64,000 nt of DNA from Pantoea sp. A4 (GTDB taxonomy: Bacteria > Pseudomonadota > Gammaproteobacteria > Enterobacterales > Enterobacteriaceae). A program made the translations under genes and the position numbers. Under the pieces are notes generated by a model, which was not told the origin of the DNA, ran no database searches, and was given only the letters and a program-made list of their open reading frames with translations. The DNA is taken from assembly GCF_000295955.2 (NCBI RefSeq), contig NZ_ALXE01000019.1, positions 418,856-482,855 on the forward strand, written 5' to 3'. Positions 23,557-36,857 of the stretch are shown piece by piece (the stretch's first letter is position 1; the number at the start of each line of letters is the position of its first letter).

Positions 23557-24975
23557 TTATTTAATATCTAACCATTCGGTATGGAACACACCGTCTTTAT
23601 CTGTACGCTTGTAAGTGTGCGCACCGAAGTAGTCGCGCTGCGCCTGAATCAGGTTGGCTGGCAGCACTTCTGAACGGTAGCTGTCGTAGTAAGCGATGGC
23701 TGCTGAGAAGGTTGGAGTAGGAATACCGTTCTGTACCGCGTAAGCCACTACATCACGCAGTGCCTGCTGGTATTCGTCAGCGATATTTTTGAAGTACGGT
23801 GCCAGCAGCAGGTTAGCGATGTCCGCGTTTTCTGCGTAAGCATCGGTGATTTTCTGCAGGAACTGAGCGCGGATGATGCAACCAGCACGGAAGATCTTCG
23901 CGATTTCGCCGTAGTTCAGATCCCAGTTGTTCTCTTCAGACGCAGCGCGCAGCTGAGAGAAGCCCTGAGCATAAGAAACCAGTTTACCCAGGTACAGGGC
24001 GCGACGTACTTTCTCAGAGAACTCAGCCTTATCACCTTCAACGGTTTTCGGTTTTGGACCGGTCAGCACTTTAGAAGCGGCAACACGCTGGGTTTTCAGA
24101 GAAGAGAGGTAACGTGCGAACACAGATTCAGTGATCAGAGACAGTGGCTCGCCGAGATCCAGTGAGCTCTGGCTGGTCCATTTACCGGTACCTTTGTTTG
24201 CCGCTTCGTCCAGAATCACATCAACCAGGTATTTACCGTCTTCATCTTTTTTAGTGAAGATGTCTTTGGTGATGTCGATCAGGTAGCTGCTCAGCTCGCC
24301 GTTATTCCACTCAGTGAAAGTCGCTGCCAGCTCTTCGTTGTTCAGGTTCAACGCGCCTTTCAGCAGTGAGTAAGCTTCTGCAATCAGCTGCATATCGCCG
24401 TACTCGATACCGTTGTGAACCATTTTCACGTAGTGACCCGCACCATCCGGACCTACGTAAGCAACACACGGCTCACCATCTTCATCCGCTACTGCCGCAA
24501 TTTTGTGCAGGATTGGGGCTACCAGCTCGTAAGCTTCTTTCTGGCCGCCAGGCATGATAGATGGGCCTTTCAGTGCGCCCTCTTCACCACCGGAAACGCC
24601 GGTACCGATAAAGTTGAAGCCCTGATCAGACAGTTCTTTGTTACGACGAATCGTGTCTTTATAGAAGGTGTTACCGCCATCGATCAGGATGTCACCTTTG
24701 TCGAGGTGTGGTGTCAGAGAAGCAATCGTCTTATCCGTAGCTTCACCCGCCTGTACCATCAACAGAATACGACGAGGCTTTTCCAGCGATTCTACGAACT
24801 CTTCCACTGTGTAGTATGGAGCAAGCTGTTTGCCCTGATTTTCGGCGATAACTTCATCAGTCTTTTCGCGTGAACGGTTGAAAATAGAAACTGTGTAACC
24901 ACGGCTCTCAATGTTCAAGGCCAGATTACGACCCATGACAGCCATACCCACAACGCCGATCTGTTGCTTAGACAT
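23557..24975 (-). CDS. gnd: 6-phosphogluconate dehydrogenase, decarboxylating
   Basis: Pentose phosphate enzyme, NADP+-dependent, giving ribulose 5-phosphate and CO2. 472 residues versus 468 in E. coli, with near-identical N-terminus [20 protein letters not shown]. Catalytic segments are [20 protein letters not shown] and [26 protein letters not shown] precedes ATG 24975. It is the classical border gene of enterobacterial O-antigen/capsule loci and has higher GC than the genes on either side. Its own promoter lies in the 214-base gap before wbbO. Confidence 0.98.
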   Translation of the reverse strand: MSKQQIGVVGMAVMGRNLALNIESRGYTVSIFNRSREKTDEVIAENQGKQLAPYYTVEEFVESLEKPRRILLMVQAGEATDKTIASLTPHLDKGDILIDGGNTFYKDTIRRNKELSDQGFNFIGTGVSGGEEGALKGPSIMPGGQKEAYELVAPILHKIAAVADEDGEPCVAYVGPDGAGHYVKMVHNGIEYGDMQLIAEAYSLLKGALNLNNEELAATFTEWNNGELSSYLIDITKDIFTKKDEDGKYLVDVILDEAANKGTGKWTSQSSLDLGEPLSLITESVFARYLSSLKTQRVAASKVLTGPKPKTVEGDKAEFSEKVRRALYLGKLVSYAQGFSQLRAASEENNWDLNYGEIAKIFRAGCIIRAQFLQKITDAYAENADIANLLLAPYFKNIADEYQQALRDVVAYAVQNGIPTPTFSAAIAYYDSYRSEVLPANLIQAQRDYFGAHTYKRTDKDGVFHTEWLDIK

Positions 24976-25189
24976 TACATACTCCTGTCTGTTAAAAAGA
25001 CGTATACAATTTGTTCAGAATGAGTTGGTTCCACATCTTACATCAAGTTACCGGTAACACAAAAGTTATTAATTGTGCTGAGCACGAACTCACACATACC
25101 CTTAATATCAGTCAGAATTTAGACGAAGTGACTATCAAGTTAACACTCAAATTACTGTGGTTATTAATCGCAACAGTACTCAAATGGAT

Positions 25190-26314
25190 TCACAACGAGG
25201 AATAAATTTTTAATGTGAGTTGAATAACGCTACTAGAGCAAAACCCCTTGACGACACCTTCTCTTGCACAATGACCAAAACGTTGTCTCAATGCAGGGTT
25301 TTCTAAAAGCATTTTTACTTTCTTTGTTAAATCATTAATATCTTTTCGGGCGACAATATAACCTGTTTTGTTATTTAAAATAATGCTGGAGCATCCACCT
25401 GTATCGTATGCAATAGAGGCACGCCCAACGGATGCCGCTTCAATGAGGATTCTGGGTACGCCTTCAGCATAAGTAGACGGCAATGCAACGATATTAGCAT
25501 CCTCAATGAGAAGCTTAACATTATCACTTTGCCCCATCCAATCAATGTAACCCTCATTATGCCATTTACTGATCATTTCATCTGGCATGGCATCAGGATC
25601 ATCTTTTGTAACGATACCAGCAACCTTTAATACAAAGTAACAACCTTCACTCTCTAAAGTTTTTTTCACTTCTATAAGATCTTGTAATCCTTTGCTCCAA
25701 ATCAGCCTACTAGCAAAAAGCACAACCGGAATTTTATTTTCTGGTTCTTCTTTATATAAGTAATATTGAGTATCTACACCAGCACCATTGATGATCGCAG
25801 TTTTACTTAATTCTACGCCTGTAAGCCTGGCTATCACATCGCGATCAACATGATGTTCAAAGACAAAAAAGACACCTTCTCTTTTTGCGATCCACCTGTA
25901 AAGTGAGGCCACCAGTCTCCTGATAATTAGATACTTCATATTATCAGATGAAAAAACCCGGCCCAACCCTACAAAACTCAACACTAACTTTATATTTTTT
26001 ATTTTTGCAAAAACCCCACCAATAAGACAGGCCTTGATCGTTATGCAGTGCATAATAGAAGGGTTTATTTTAGCTATTATCCTAATGGCGGAGTATATAT
26101 CTTTAACAAAAACCAAGGGATTAGTTGATTGCTCAGACATTTTAGAATCATGAACAGTCAGGCCTAAAGCCTCTAATTTCTCCTTATTTTTTTGATCTGT
26201 AACATTACAAATCAAATGCACTTCATAGCCACTATCGATTGCGGCTATTGCACGCTCTTTCCAGTGTAATAAAAAGTACCAATCAGAATTAATAAAGTAA
26301 CAAAGTTTTTGCAT
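25190..26314 (-). CDS. wbbO: Galactosyltransferase WbbO-like (GT4), O-antigen initiation/adaptor
   Basis: About 374 residues from ATG 26314 (MQKLCYFINSDWYFLLHWKE); GTG 26338 would add eight. GT-B fold: ADP/UDP-sugar site region GVPRILIEAASVGRASIAYD with the E-x7-E pattern of GT4, and FASRLIWSKGLQDLIEVKKT in the middle. The size, N-terminus and place as last gene after wbbN match WbbO of Klebsiella D-galactan I, which adds the first galactose residues to the undecaprenyl-linked GlcNAc primer. No good Shine-Dalgarno is visible. AT-rich like the rest of the operon. Confidence 0.82.
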   Translation of the reverse strand: MQKLCYFINSDWYFLLHWKERAIAAIDSGYEVHLICNVTDQKNKEKLEALGLTVHDSKMSEQSTNPLVFVKDIYSAIRIIAKINPSIMHCITIKACLIGGVFAKIKNIKLVLSFVGLGRVFSSDNMKYLIIRRLVASLYRWIAKREGVFFVFEHHVDRDVIARLTGVELSKTAIINGAGVDTQYYLYKEEPENKIPVVLFASRLIWSKGLQDLIEVKKTLESEGCYFVLKVAGIVTKDDPDAMPDEMISKWHNEGYIDWMGQSDNVKLLIEDANIVALPSTYAEGVPRILIEAASVGRASIAYDTGGCSSIILNNKTGYIVARKDINDLTKKVKMLLENPALRQRFGHCAREGVVKGFCSSSVIQLTLKIYSSL

Positions 26315-26334
26315 TGCTCGATTCAATGGCTTCC

Positions 26335-30270
<3,936 letters not shown>

Positions 30271-30280
30271 TTATGATCCC

Positions 30281-31021
30281 TTACATGGAAGAGCGATATT
30301 GTTCAAGTATTTCTTCAGCCTTGCCCGAGGCTTTAAGGCGGTGATTTTCAATCCAGATAACACGGTCACAAATTTTCTCAATATCAGAGAGATTGTGGCT
30401 CACGAACAAGATTGTGACCCCTTTAGCCTTAAATTGGTTGATCGTTTCGATGCATTTTTTTTGAAATGCATAATCACCAACAGCCAGCACTTCATCTATA
30501 ATCAATATATCAGGATCTACCTGGGTAATAACTGAAAACCCTAGCTTTGCTAACATTCCACTTGAATAAACACGTATGGGTTCATCAATAAATTCTCCCA
30601 ACTCTGAGAATTCAATGATTTTATCAATTCTTTCATTTAATTGCTTTCGGCGTAAGCCTAAAAGAGTGGCATTCAAACGGATATTTTCCCGACCTGTTAG
30701 CTCAGGGTGAAAACCTCCACCTAACTCTAGCATTGAAGCGACCCTACCTCGGGTCACTACACTTCCTTTAGTCGGTTTTATTACGCCAGCAACTAAACCA
30801 AGAGATGTACTTTTTCCTGCACCATTTCGCCCAATCAATGCGACTGACTGCCCCTTTTCCACCTCAAAACTAATATCTTCAATTGCAAGATAACTTCTAC
30901 CCGAGAGCAAACTCAATGCTCGCTTTGGGTTAAAGATCAGTTCTTTGATTCCTGAACCAATATGATGATATAACGGATAGCTTTTTGTTACTGAGTTAAA
31001 TTCAATTGCGACTTGCATCAT
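30281..31021 (-). CDS. wzt: O-antigen export ABC transporter ATP-binding protein Wzt (short form)
   Basis: 246 residues. Walker A in ALIGRNGAGKSTSLGLVAGV, signature VYSSGMLAKLGFSV, Walker B in DILIIDEVLAVGDYAFQ, H-loop ILFVSHNLSD. PLYHHIGSGIKELIFNPKRA is typical of polysaccharide exporters. There is no C-terminal carbohydrate-binding domain, as in the Klebsiella galactan I Wzt. Export should therefore be coupled to polymerisation instead of depending on recognition of a terminal cap. Overlaps wzm by four bases. Confidence 0.95.
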   Translation of the reverse strand: MMQVAIEFNSVTKSYPLYHHIGSGIKELIFNPKRALSLLSGRSYLAIEDISFEVEKGQSVALIGRNGAGKSTSLGLVAGVIKPTKGSVVTRGRVASMLELGGGFHPELTGRENIRLNATLLGLRRKQLNERIDKIIEFSELGEFIDEPIRVYSSGMLAKLGFSVITQVDPDILIIDEVLAVGDYAFQKKCIETINQFKAKGVTILFVSHNLSDIEKICDRVIWIENHRLKASGKAEEILEQYRSSM

Positions 31022-31785
31022 AAAATCTCTGCAAAACGATATTTTAATTTATTGAACACCCAGGCGCCCAATGCGAGTATCACAAAACCAACAAGATAGA
31101 GAGTAAAGATCCTCTCATAATCAATATGGCCATTCATGAACAAGTCACGCCAGCTCAGCACCATGTCTGCCAGTGGGTTATACTCAATCAACCATTGATA
31201 ATTTTGCGGAATCATATCTCCCGCGTAAAGAATTGGCGTGCAATAAAACAGCAGCATTATCCCCAAAGTAACAAACCTCTCTAAATCACGGAAAAACAGA
31301 TTCAGCGTCGAAAGAATAAGTGCAATTCCATAAGAAAATATGAGCTGCCCGACCAAAATAATGGGTATGCCAAATATCCAGTTCCAGTGTGGAGTCATAT
31401 TGTAAATCAGGAGAAAAACAATAATGACGGGAATTGTACATAAGAAATGTAAACACTCCATCATTACATTACTGAAAGGAATTACCGACCGAGGAAACAC
31501 TGTTTTCTTGATGATTTGGGCATTAGCGATAAAGGAAAACAACGAGTTGGTCGTTGAACTCGCAAACCATTGCCACGGAAAAAGTCCAGTGATAATAAAA
31601 ATGGTGTAGTTTGGAATTTGAACCCGCATGATTAACTTAAAAATAAAGTAATAAATCATTGCAAAAAGCAACGGGTTAGCAATTGACCAAAGGTAGCCCA
31701 GGAAACTGCTTTTGTAACGAACTTTGAGTTCTTTTTCCGTGATTACGGTAATAAGATCAACAAGATACCCTAAACTAAACTTCAT
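31018..31785 (-). CDS. wzm: O-antigen export ABC transporter permease Wzm
   Basis: 255-residue ABC-2-type membrane protein with six hydrophobic segments. ELKVRYKSSFLGYLWSIANP near the N-terminus is the family signature; LFPWQWFASSTTNSLFSFIA and the conserved YNPLADMVLSWRDLF follow. It forms the channel moving undecaprenyl-linked O-polysaccharide across the inner membrane with Wzt. First gene of the operon; its start is 71 bases after the JUMPstart element. Confidence 0.95.
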   Translation of the reverse strand: MKFSLGYLVDLITVITEKELKVRYKSSFLGYLWSIANPLLFAMIYYFIFKLIMRVQIPNYTIFIITGLFPWQWFASSTTNSLFSFIANAQIIKKTVFPRSVIPFSNVMMECLHFLCTIPVIIVFLLIYNMTPHWNWIFGIPIILVGQLIFSYGIALILSTLNLFFRDLERFVTLGIMLLFYCTPILYAGDMIPQNYQWLIEYNPLADMVLSWRDLFMNGHIDYERIFTLYLVGFVILALGAWVFNKLKYRFAEIL

Positions 31786-31855
31786 ACATTTCGCTCTAGT
31801 AATAATCGCACTCAGGTGATTAATTAGTGATCAATTATGGACGTAATATTACAGC

Positions 31856-31894
31856 CACGCTACCGCCCTTGGTTTACAGCTACCAAAGTGCTTG
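31856..31894 (-). promoter_or_regulatory. JUMPstart/ops element upstream of the galactan operon
   Basis: The minus strand carries the 39-base JUMPstart consensus, ending in the perfect ops sequence GGCGGTAGCGTG (31856-31867). RfaH is known to load at ops on paused RNA polymerase and suppress termination in long surface-polysaccharide operons. Confidence 0.95.
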
Positions 31895-32042
31895 TGCTCT
31901 TCAACATTGTCCAAATACCAATATATTTGGTTAATAATAGAATTATTTGGTAACCACTAATGTTTCATAAAGTTACACAAATTAATTTTCACCGTATATA
32001 TTCGTAGTCTACTTAGACTTAATTTACCAGTGCTGAACAAAG

Positions 32043-32068
32043 AAAAAAGCCTGCATGCTTGCAGGCTT
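32043..32068 (-). terminator. galE terminator
   Basis: Eight-base stem (32047-32054 with 32061-32068, six-base loop) with a run of six A residues on the left, giving T6 on the minus strand. It lies 16 bases after the galE stop and insulates galE from the JUMPstart region. Confidence 0.9.
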
Positions 32069-32084
32069 ATGATTTGTAAGGCTT

Positions 32085-33098
32085 TTACTTAAACCCTTCA
32101 GGGTTTCTACTCTGCCAGTTCCAGGTATCGCGCATCATCTCATCGATGCCACGGCTCACACGCCAGTCTAGCTCGCGGTCGGCAAGGCTGGCATCGGCCC
32201 AGAAGGCTGCCAGATCTCCCGCGCGACGCGGTTTGATTTCGAAGGGAATGGTCTTACCGGACGCTTTCTCAAAGGCTTTGATCATCTCCAGCACTGAGTA
32301 ACCTTTACCCGCACCGAGATTATACGCCGTGTAGCCAGTGTTCTTCGCCAGGTGGTCCAGCGCTTTCAGGTGCCCTTCTGCCAAGTCCATCACGTGGATG
32401 TAGTCACGCTGGCAGGTGCCGTCTGGAGTAGGATAATCACCACCAAACACCCCTAACTGCGGCAGGCGGCCAATCGCCACTTGTGCAATGTACGGCAGCA
32501 AGTTGTTGGGAATACCCGATGGGTCTTCGCCAATCTCGCCGGACTCATGTGCGCCAACCGGGTTGAAATAACGCAACGCGATGGTGTTGAACTGCGGTTC
32601 AGCCTTGGCGAAATCACGCAGTACCCACTCAATCATCAGCTTTGAAGTGCCATAAGGGCTGGTAGTGCCGCCGATTTGTGTAGTTTCAACATAGGGAACC
32701 GGGGCGTGCTCGCCGTACACGGTCGCAGAGGAACTGAAAATGAAGTTCCATACATTCGCTGCGCGCATCTCTTCCAGCAGAACGACCGTGCCGGAAACGT
32801 TGTTTTCATAATATTCCAGCGGTTTGCGGGTGGACTCACCAACTGCTTTCAGTGCCGCAAAGTGAATGACCGCGTCAATAGGGTGCGTGGCAAACAGATC
32901 GCGCAGGCAGGCACGATCCAGGACATCACCCTCAACAAAAACGGCACTTTTTCCCGCCAGTTTTTCGACCCGGCGGATCGACTCCTGCGAGGCATTGCTT
33001 AAATTATCCAGTACTACAACATCATCGCCGCGCTGCAACAGCGCCAGCACGGTATGCGAGCCAATGTAACCCGCACCCCCGGTAACCAGGATAGCCAT
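32085..33098 (-). CDS. galE: UDP-glucose 4-epimerase
   Basis: 337-residue extended SDR. NAD site LVTGGAGYIGSHTVLALLQ, catalytic Ser in FSSSATVYGEHAPVPY, Tyr/Lys pair in SPYGTSKLMIEWVLRDFA, and DGTCQRDYIHVMDLAEGH. It makes UDP-galactose for the galactan (via glf), for AmsG priming and for the EPS repeat. AGGAG five bases before ATG 33098 decides the start over GTG 33104. Located with galF as in Pantoea/Erwinia cps loci; E. coli's galE is in galETK. Confidence 0.97.
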   Translation of the reverse strand: MAILVTGGAGYIGSHTVLALLQRGDDVVVLDNLSNASQESIRRVEKLAGKSAVFVEGDVLDRACLRDLFATHPIDAVIHFAALKAVGESTRKPLEYYENNVSGTVVLLEEMRAANVWNFIFSSSATVYGEHAPVPYVETTQIGGTTSPYGTSKLMIEWVLRDFAKAEPQFNTIALRYFNPVGAHESGEIGEDPSGIPNNLLPYIAQVAIGRLPQLGVFGGDYPTPDGTCQRDYIHVMDLAEGHLKALDHLAKNTGYTAYNLGAGKGYSVLEMIKAFEKASGKTIPFEIKPRRAGDLAAFWADASLADRELDWRVSRGIDEMMRDTWNWQSRNPEGFK

Positions 33099-33114
33099 GT
33101 CCACTCCTTTATAA

Positions 33115-33133
33115 CCGCAGGCTAAGCCTGCGG
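33115..33133 (-). other. Intercistronic hairpin between galF and galE
   Basis: Perfect 8-bp stem (33115-33122 with 33126-33133, three-base loop) in the short gap between galF and galE. No T-run on the minus strand, so more likely an mRNA processing or stability element, or a weak attenuator, than a terminator. Confidence 0.55.
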
Positions 33134-33149
33134 CAGAACAATTAGGGGG

Positions 33150-34046
33150 TTATTTTGCCAGGATTGCTTTAATGGCGTCACGGAATTCTTGTCCCTGAGC
33201 GGTATGACGCAGGCCATAAGAGACAAACGCCTGCATGTAGCCCAGTTTACGTCCACAGTCGAAGCTGCGGCCGGTCAGCAATGCGGCATCTACCGGCTTT
33301 TTCTTGCTCAGGTTGGCAATCGCATCGGTGAGCTGAATGCGGCCCCAGGCACCCGGTTCCAGGTGTTCCAGTTCGGCCCAAATGTCAGCTGAAAGCACAT
33401 AACGACCCACGGCGGCCAGGTCTGAACCCAACTCACCTGGATTTTCTGGTTTTTCGACGAAATTATTAATCACGCCAACATCGCCTGGGTTTTCCAGTGG
33501 CAGTTCGGTGGTGATCACCGAATACTCAGACAAATCAGCCTCTGGCATATGCGCCGCCAGCACCTGGCTGTGTCCTGTCTCTTCAAAACGGGCCACCATT
33601 GCAGCAAGGTTGTAGCGCAGATGGTCAGCGGTGGAGTTATCCAGCAGCACATCTGGCAGTACCACAACAAACGGGTTGTTACCGATCATTGGACGGGCGC
33701 AAAGCACCGAATGGCCAAGACCCAGAGGCTGAGACTGGCGTACGTTCATGATAGTCACACCCGGTGGGCAGATTGACTGCACTTCACTCAGCAGCTGACG
33801 CTTAACGCGTGCTTCCAGCAGGGCTTCCAGCTCATAAGTGGTATCGAAATGGTTTTCCACCGCATTTTTGGAAGCATGAGTGACCAGCACAATCTCCTTG
33901 ATACCCGCCGCAACACATTCGTCAACGATGTACTGGATCATTGGCTTATCCACGATCGGCAGCATCTCTTTCGGAATGGCTTTTGTCGCAGGCAGCATGT
34001 GCATACCGAGACCGGCAACCGGGATTACAGCTTTAAGCTTGGTCAT
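33150..34046 (-). CDS. galF: GalF, UTP-glucose-1-phosphate uridylyltransferase-like regulatory subunit
   Basis: 298 residues of the GalU/GalF family. [20 protein letters not shown] has His where GalU has Arg (GLGTRMLPATK), the mark of GalF, which in E. coli has little activity and modulates Gal[15 protein letters not shown] and [15 protein letters not shown] are family segments. It is the gene before galE on the minus strand with its own promoter region upstream, and marks the left edge of the EPS locus. Residual activity cannot be judged here. Confidence 0.92.
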   Translation of the reverse strand: MTKLKAVIPVAGLGMHMLPATKAIPKEMLPIVDKPMIQYIVDECVAAGIKEIVLVTHASKNAVENHFDTTYELEALLEARVKRQLLSEVQSICPPGVTIMNVRQSQPLGLGHSVLCARPMIGNNPFVVVLPDVLLDNSTADHLRYNLAAMVARFEETGHSQVLAAHMPEADLSEYSVITTELPLENPGDVGVINNFVEKPENPGELGSDLAAVGRYVLSADIWAELEHLEPGAWGRIQLTDAIANLSKKKPVDAALLTGRSFDCGRKLGYMQAFVSYGLRHTAQGQEFRDAIKAILAK

Positions 34047-34108
34047 ATTTATTCCATTTAATGAAGTGAATGCATAAGGTCGATTATGCCGTATCGGCCG
34101 GAATTTAC

Positions 34109-34136
34109 AGTATAAACTTTATCTGAAAACCTTAAA
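34109..34136 (-). promoter_or_regulatory. Candidate galF promoter
   Basis: On the minus strand CTTAAA complement (TTTAAG, 34131-34136), a 16-base spacer and TATACT (34109-34114), about 63 bases upstream of the galF start. The -10 is good, the -35 weak. Confidence 0.45.
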
Positions 34137-34251
34137 GTAACTGACTGTCCTGGTTTAATAAATGAGAAAAATAACCCGTTCAGCCTGCCCTTAAGTTGCG
34201 AAAAGCGCTACAAAAAGTGGCCGGATAAAAAAGATAAACGCAGCGGCATAA

Positions 34252-34287
34252 TCGACAAAAAATGCGCCCGTAGCACCGCTACGGGCG
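34252..34287 (-). terminator. Terminator at the end of the EPS operon
   Basis: Ten-base GC-rich stem (34265-34274 with 34278-34287, three-base loop), six bases after the wzx stop codon. The A-run at its left gives T6 on the minus strand. Confidence 0.92.
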
Positions 34288-34292
34288 GGGGA

Positions 34293-35633
34293 CTAAAGCC
34301 AGTGTTCAAACCACTCTGGCATGATAAACAGATTGAAATGATTGACCAGCACCATCACACCGACAAATACCACCGACACAGCCACCCACTGGCGCGCATA
34401 CGGCAGGAAGCGAATGCCAATCACCGGGCGAATAAAGAACGGGTGGGCAAAAGCCGAGATCAGCACCTGGGAAATCGACAAGGTCATAGCAACATACATC
34501 ACGTTCGGCCAGATCAGCGTCGTTGCCAATACTGCCAAAACCACAAGGCTTGCGACAATGTTCCAGTAAAACTCCACGTTGGTGCGGCCGTTGGCCTGTG
34601 AAATTGCCCCGGTAAGTCCCCCCATCGGACGTAACATACCGAACAGCAGCATCAGCGGGATCAGATGATAAACCTGCTCATGTGCGGCGCCATACAGCAC
34701 GCGAACAATAACCGGCGCAAAGATACCAATCCCCAGATACAGCAGGCTGCTAAACAGCATGATGACCAGTGTGCCTTTGAGGAACAGCTGTTTCAGCTGT
34801 TCACCGTCATGCTGCTTTTCCGCAAAGCGTGGCAGCGCGAGGCGGTTAATCACCGGGGTGATCAGTTTCAGGGGCTGTAGCACCAACTCTTTCGCCAGTG
34901 AGTAGATACCCAGCATGTCCGCCCCCATCACCTTACCGACGATCAAGGCGTCTGCCTGAGTACGTAGCTGGTTAATGGTTTGCGAACCGAGTTGGTACAT
35001 GCCGTAGCGCACAGCACTGATAAAGGTCGGCTTATCAAACTCGTAGGTGGGTCGCCAGGATTTTTCACCAAAAGCGATCATGCACAGGATGCGGGTGAAG
35101 GCGTTAATGAACAGGCCCAGAATGGCCGCTGCCACCGTTAGCGAAGTGAAATAGAGCATCGCAACGGTACAGATAAAGGCAAACAGCTTGGTGGCCATCT
35201 CAATTTTGGCCAACAGCACCATACGTTTGCTTTTAATGTAGTGCGCCTGATATTGCGACAAGTGCCCCAGCACGAGGAAGTTAAGGCTGGTGAGAGAAAT
35301 TAACCCGACGAGCTCTGGCAGATGGTAGAACCACGCCACCGGCCAGGCAATGGCAATCAAAATCAGCCCGGTCATCAGGCTTAATGAAACATTGACCCAG
35401 TAAATTGTGCTCTGCTCACGGCGCGAGATCTCCTGGCGATGCACAATATAGCTGCTCATCCCCATATCTTGCAGCACGGTGGCGACCGCCAAAATGGCAT
35501 TGATGATCGCCAACAATCCCAGCTCGTGGGTTTCCAGTTTGCGTGCCAGTACGCTGAGTTGCAGTACCTGCAATACGGCCGCAAAACAGGTGCTGCCAAA
35601 TAACCAGACCGCCTGTGACTTTAATCCACTCAC
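34293..35633 (-). CDS. amsL: EPS repeat-unit flippase Wzx/AmsL
   Basis: 446-residue MATE/MOP-type polysaccharide flippase with about 12 to 14 hydrophobic segments. QAVWLFGSTCFAAVLQVLQL at the N-terminus and the Wzx-like VLQDMGMSSYIVHRQEIS segment are recognisable. It translocates the undecaprenyl-PP-linked repeat to the periplasm for polymerisation by AmsC. The GTG start at 35633 overlaps the amsK stop (GTGA). Last gene of the ams operon. Confidence 0.93.
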   Translation of the reverse strand: MSGLKSQAVWLFGSTCFAAVLQVLQLSVLARKLETHELGLLAIINAILAVATVLQDMGMSSYIVHRQEISRREQSTIYWVNVSLSLMTGLILIAIAWPVAWFYHLPELVGLISLTSLNFLVLGHLSQYQAHYIKSKRMVLLAKIEMATKLFAFICTVAMLYFTSLTVAAAILGLFINAFTRILCMIAFGEKSWRPTYEFDKPTFISAVRYGMYQLGSQTINQLRTQADALIVGKVMGADMLGIYSLAKELVLQPLKLITPVINRLALPRFAEKQHDGEQLKQLFLKGTLVIMLFSSLLYLGIGIFAPVIVRVLYGAAHEQVYHLIPLMLLFGMLRPMGGLTGAISQANGRTNVEFYWNIVASLVVLAVLATTLIWPNVMYVAMTLSISQVLISAFAHPFFIRPVIGIRFLPYARQWVAVSVVFVGVMVLVNHFNLFIMPEWFEHWL

Positions 35634-36853
35634 ACCAGCTCCTCCAGCAACTTAGCCAGCTCCGCATAGGCGGTATGCTGGTTGAATTCCGTTTCGACTT
35701 TATCGCGTGCGGCTGCAACCACTGGGGCCACGTTTACGCCTCCCTGGGAGAGGTGCAATAGCGTATTTGCCAACGCTTCAGCATCGTCTTCTGGCACCAG
35801 CCAGCCAGACACGCCATCTTCAATCAGTTCTGGGATACCGCTGTGGAAAGTCGATACCACCGGTAAACCGGCTGCCATCGCCTCCATCAAGGCCACGGGA
35901 ATCCCTTCCATGTCGCCATCGGCGGCGGTTTTGGAGGGCAGCAAGAAAATGTCCGCTTCGCTCAACGCCTGGCGGATCTCCTCCTGCGGTTTGAAGCCCG
36001 GCATGGTGACGCTTTCCGCCAGACCCGCGCGTGCCACATGCTCACGCATCATCCCTTCCTGATCGCCATTACCAATAATGGTGTAATGGAACTCTCCGCC
36101 TTTCGCTTTGAGGATCTCACTGGCTTTTACCGCGACATCCAGGCCCTTCTTCTCGGTGAGGCGGGCGACAGAGACGATGCGCAGTGGCTTGCGGAACGCC
36201 GTGCGCGGGGTATAGCTGAATTTCTCGGGTTCAATGCCCATGCGCACCACGCGAATTTTTTCCGCCGGGCAGCCCATGCGCTGTAACTTTCCTTCCCACA
36301 GACGGCTGATCGGCAGCAGCAGCTCACTCTGATGAAACAGGTTTTGATAATCCTGCTGATGCTCCGCCAGAATGTGCCGCCGGGAGATATCCGCTCCGTG
36401 GAACACCGTGGCTTGCTTACCTTGCAATACGCCCAGCTCACGCAGTTTATTCGCCAACGCACCGGCATAGCCAAAATGCACCAGGAAAACATCGGCTTTC
36501 CAGGTCTGGCGCGCGTTAGCCACAATCGCGGGCAGCAGCAGTTTGCTGGACTGTGCGCCGTAACGACGCACATTGAGTGAACGCAGCAGTGACGGTTTTG
36601 CCACTTTCGGCAGCACCATTTTCAGCCGCTGGTTGAGCTTATCAAAGGTGGAGACTTTCTCATCCGGCAGGAGATAGTGGGTTTTGGCCGCCAGCCCATA
36701 CTCATCAAAGGCCTTGTGCCGGTTCACCAGATCGCCCGGAAACACCGAAAGGATCTCCACATCGTAGCCAGCGTCAATAAACCACGTCACCTGATTCAGG
36801 ACGAAAGTCTCAGAAGCCACCGGAAAACGCATCGTGAAAAATGTCACTTTCAT
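35630..36853 (-). CDS. amsK: Amylovoran/stewartan-type glycosyltransferase AmsK (GT4)
   Basis: 407-residue GT-B enzyme. VTFFTMRFPVASETFVLNQV is the classic start of AmsK/WcaL relatives. VSVARLTEKKGLDVAVKASE and the C-terminal donor-site region EGIPVALMEAMAAGLPVVST with the E-x7-E pattern follow. Acts on the cytoplasmic face, adding a side-chain or backbone sugar to the lipid-linked repeat. Four bases downstream of amsJ. Confidence 0.92.
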   Translation of the reverse strand: MKVTFFTMRFPVASETFVLNQVTWFIDAGYDVEILSVFPGDLVNRHKAFDEYGLAAKTHYLLPDEKVSTFDKLNQRLKMVLPKVAKPSLLRSLNVRRYGAQSSKLLLPAIVANARQTWKADVFLVHFGYAGALANKLRELGVLQGKQATVFHGADISRRHILAEHQQDYQNLFHQSELLLPISRLWEGKLQRMGCPAEKIRVVRMGIEPEKFSYTPRTAFRKPLRIVSVARLTEKKGLDVAVKASEILKAKGGEFHYTIIGNGDQEGMMREHVARAGLAESVTMPGFKPQEEIRQALSEADIFLLPSKTAADGDMEGIPVALMEAMAAGLPVVSTFHSGIPELIEDGVSGWLVPEDDAEALANTLLHLSQGGVNVAPVVAAARDKVETEFNQHTAYAELAKLLEELV

Positions 36854-36857
36854 GGTA

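Noticed and set aside
33150..34046. Annotation as GalU
   Set aside because: The GMHMLPATK signature with His is that of GalF; GalU has TRMLPATK.
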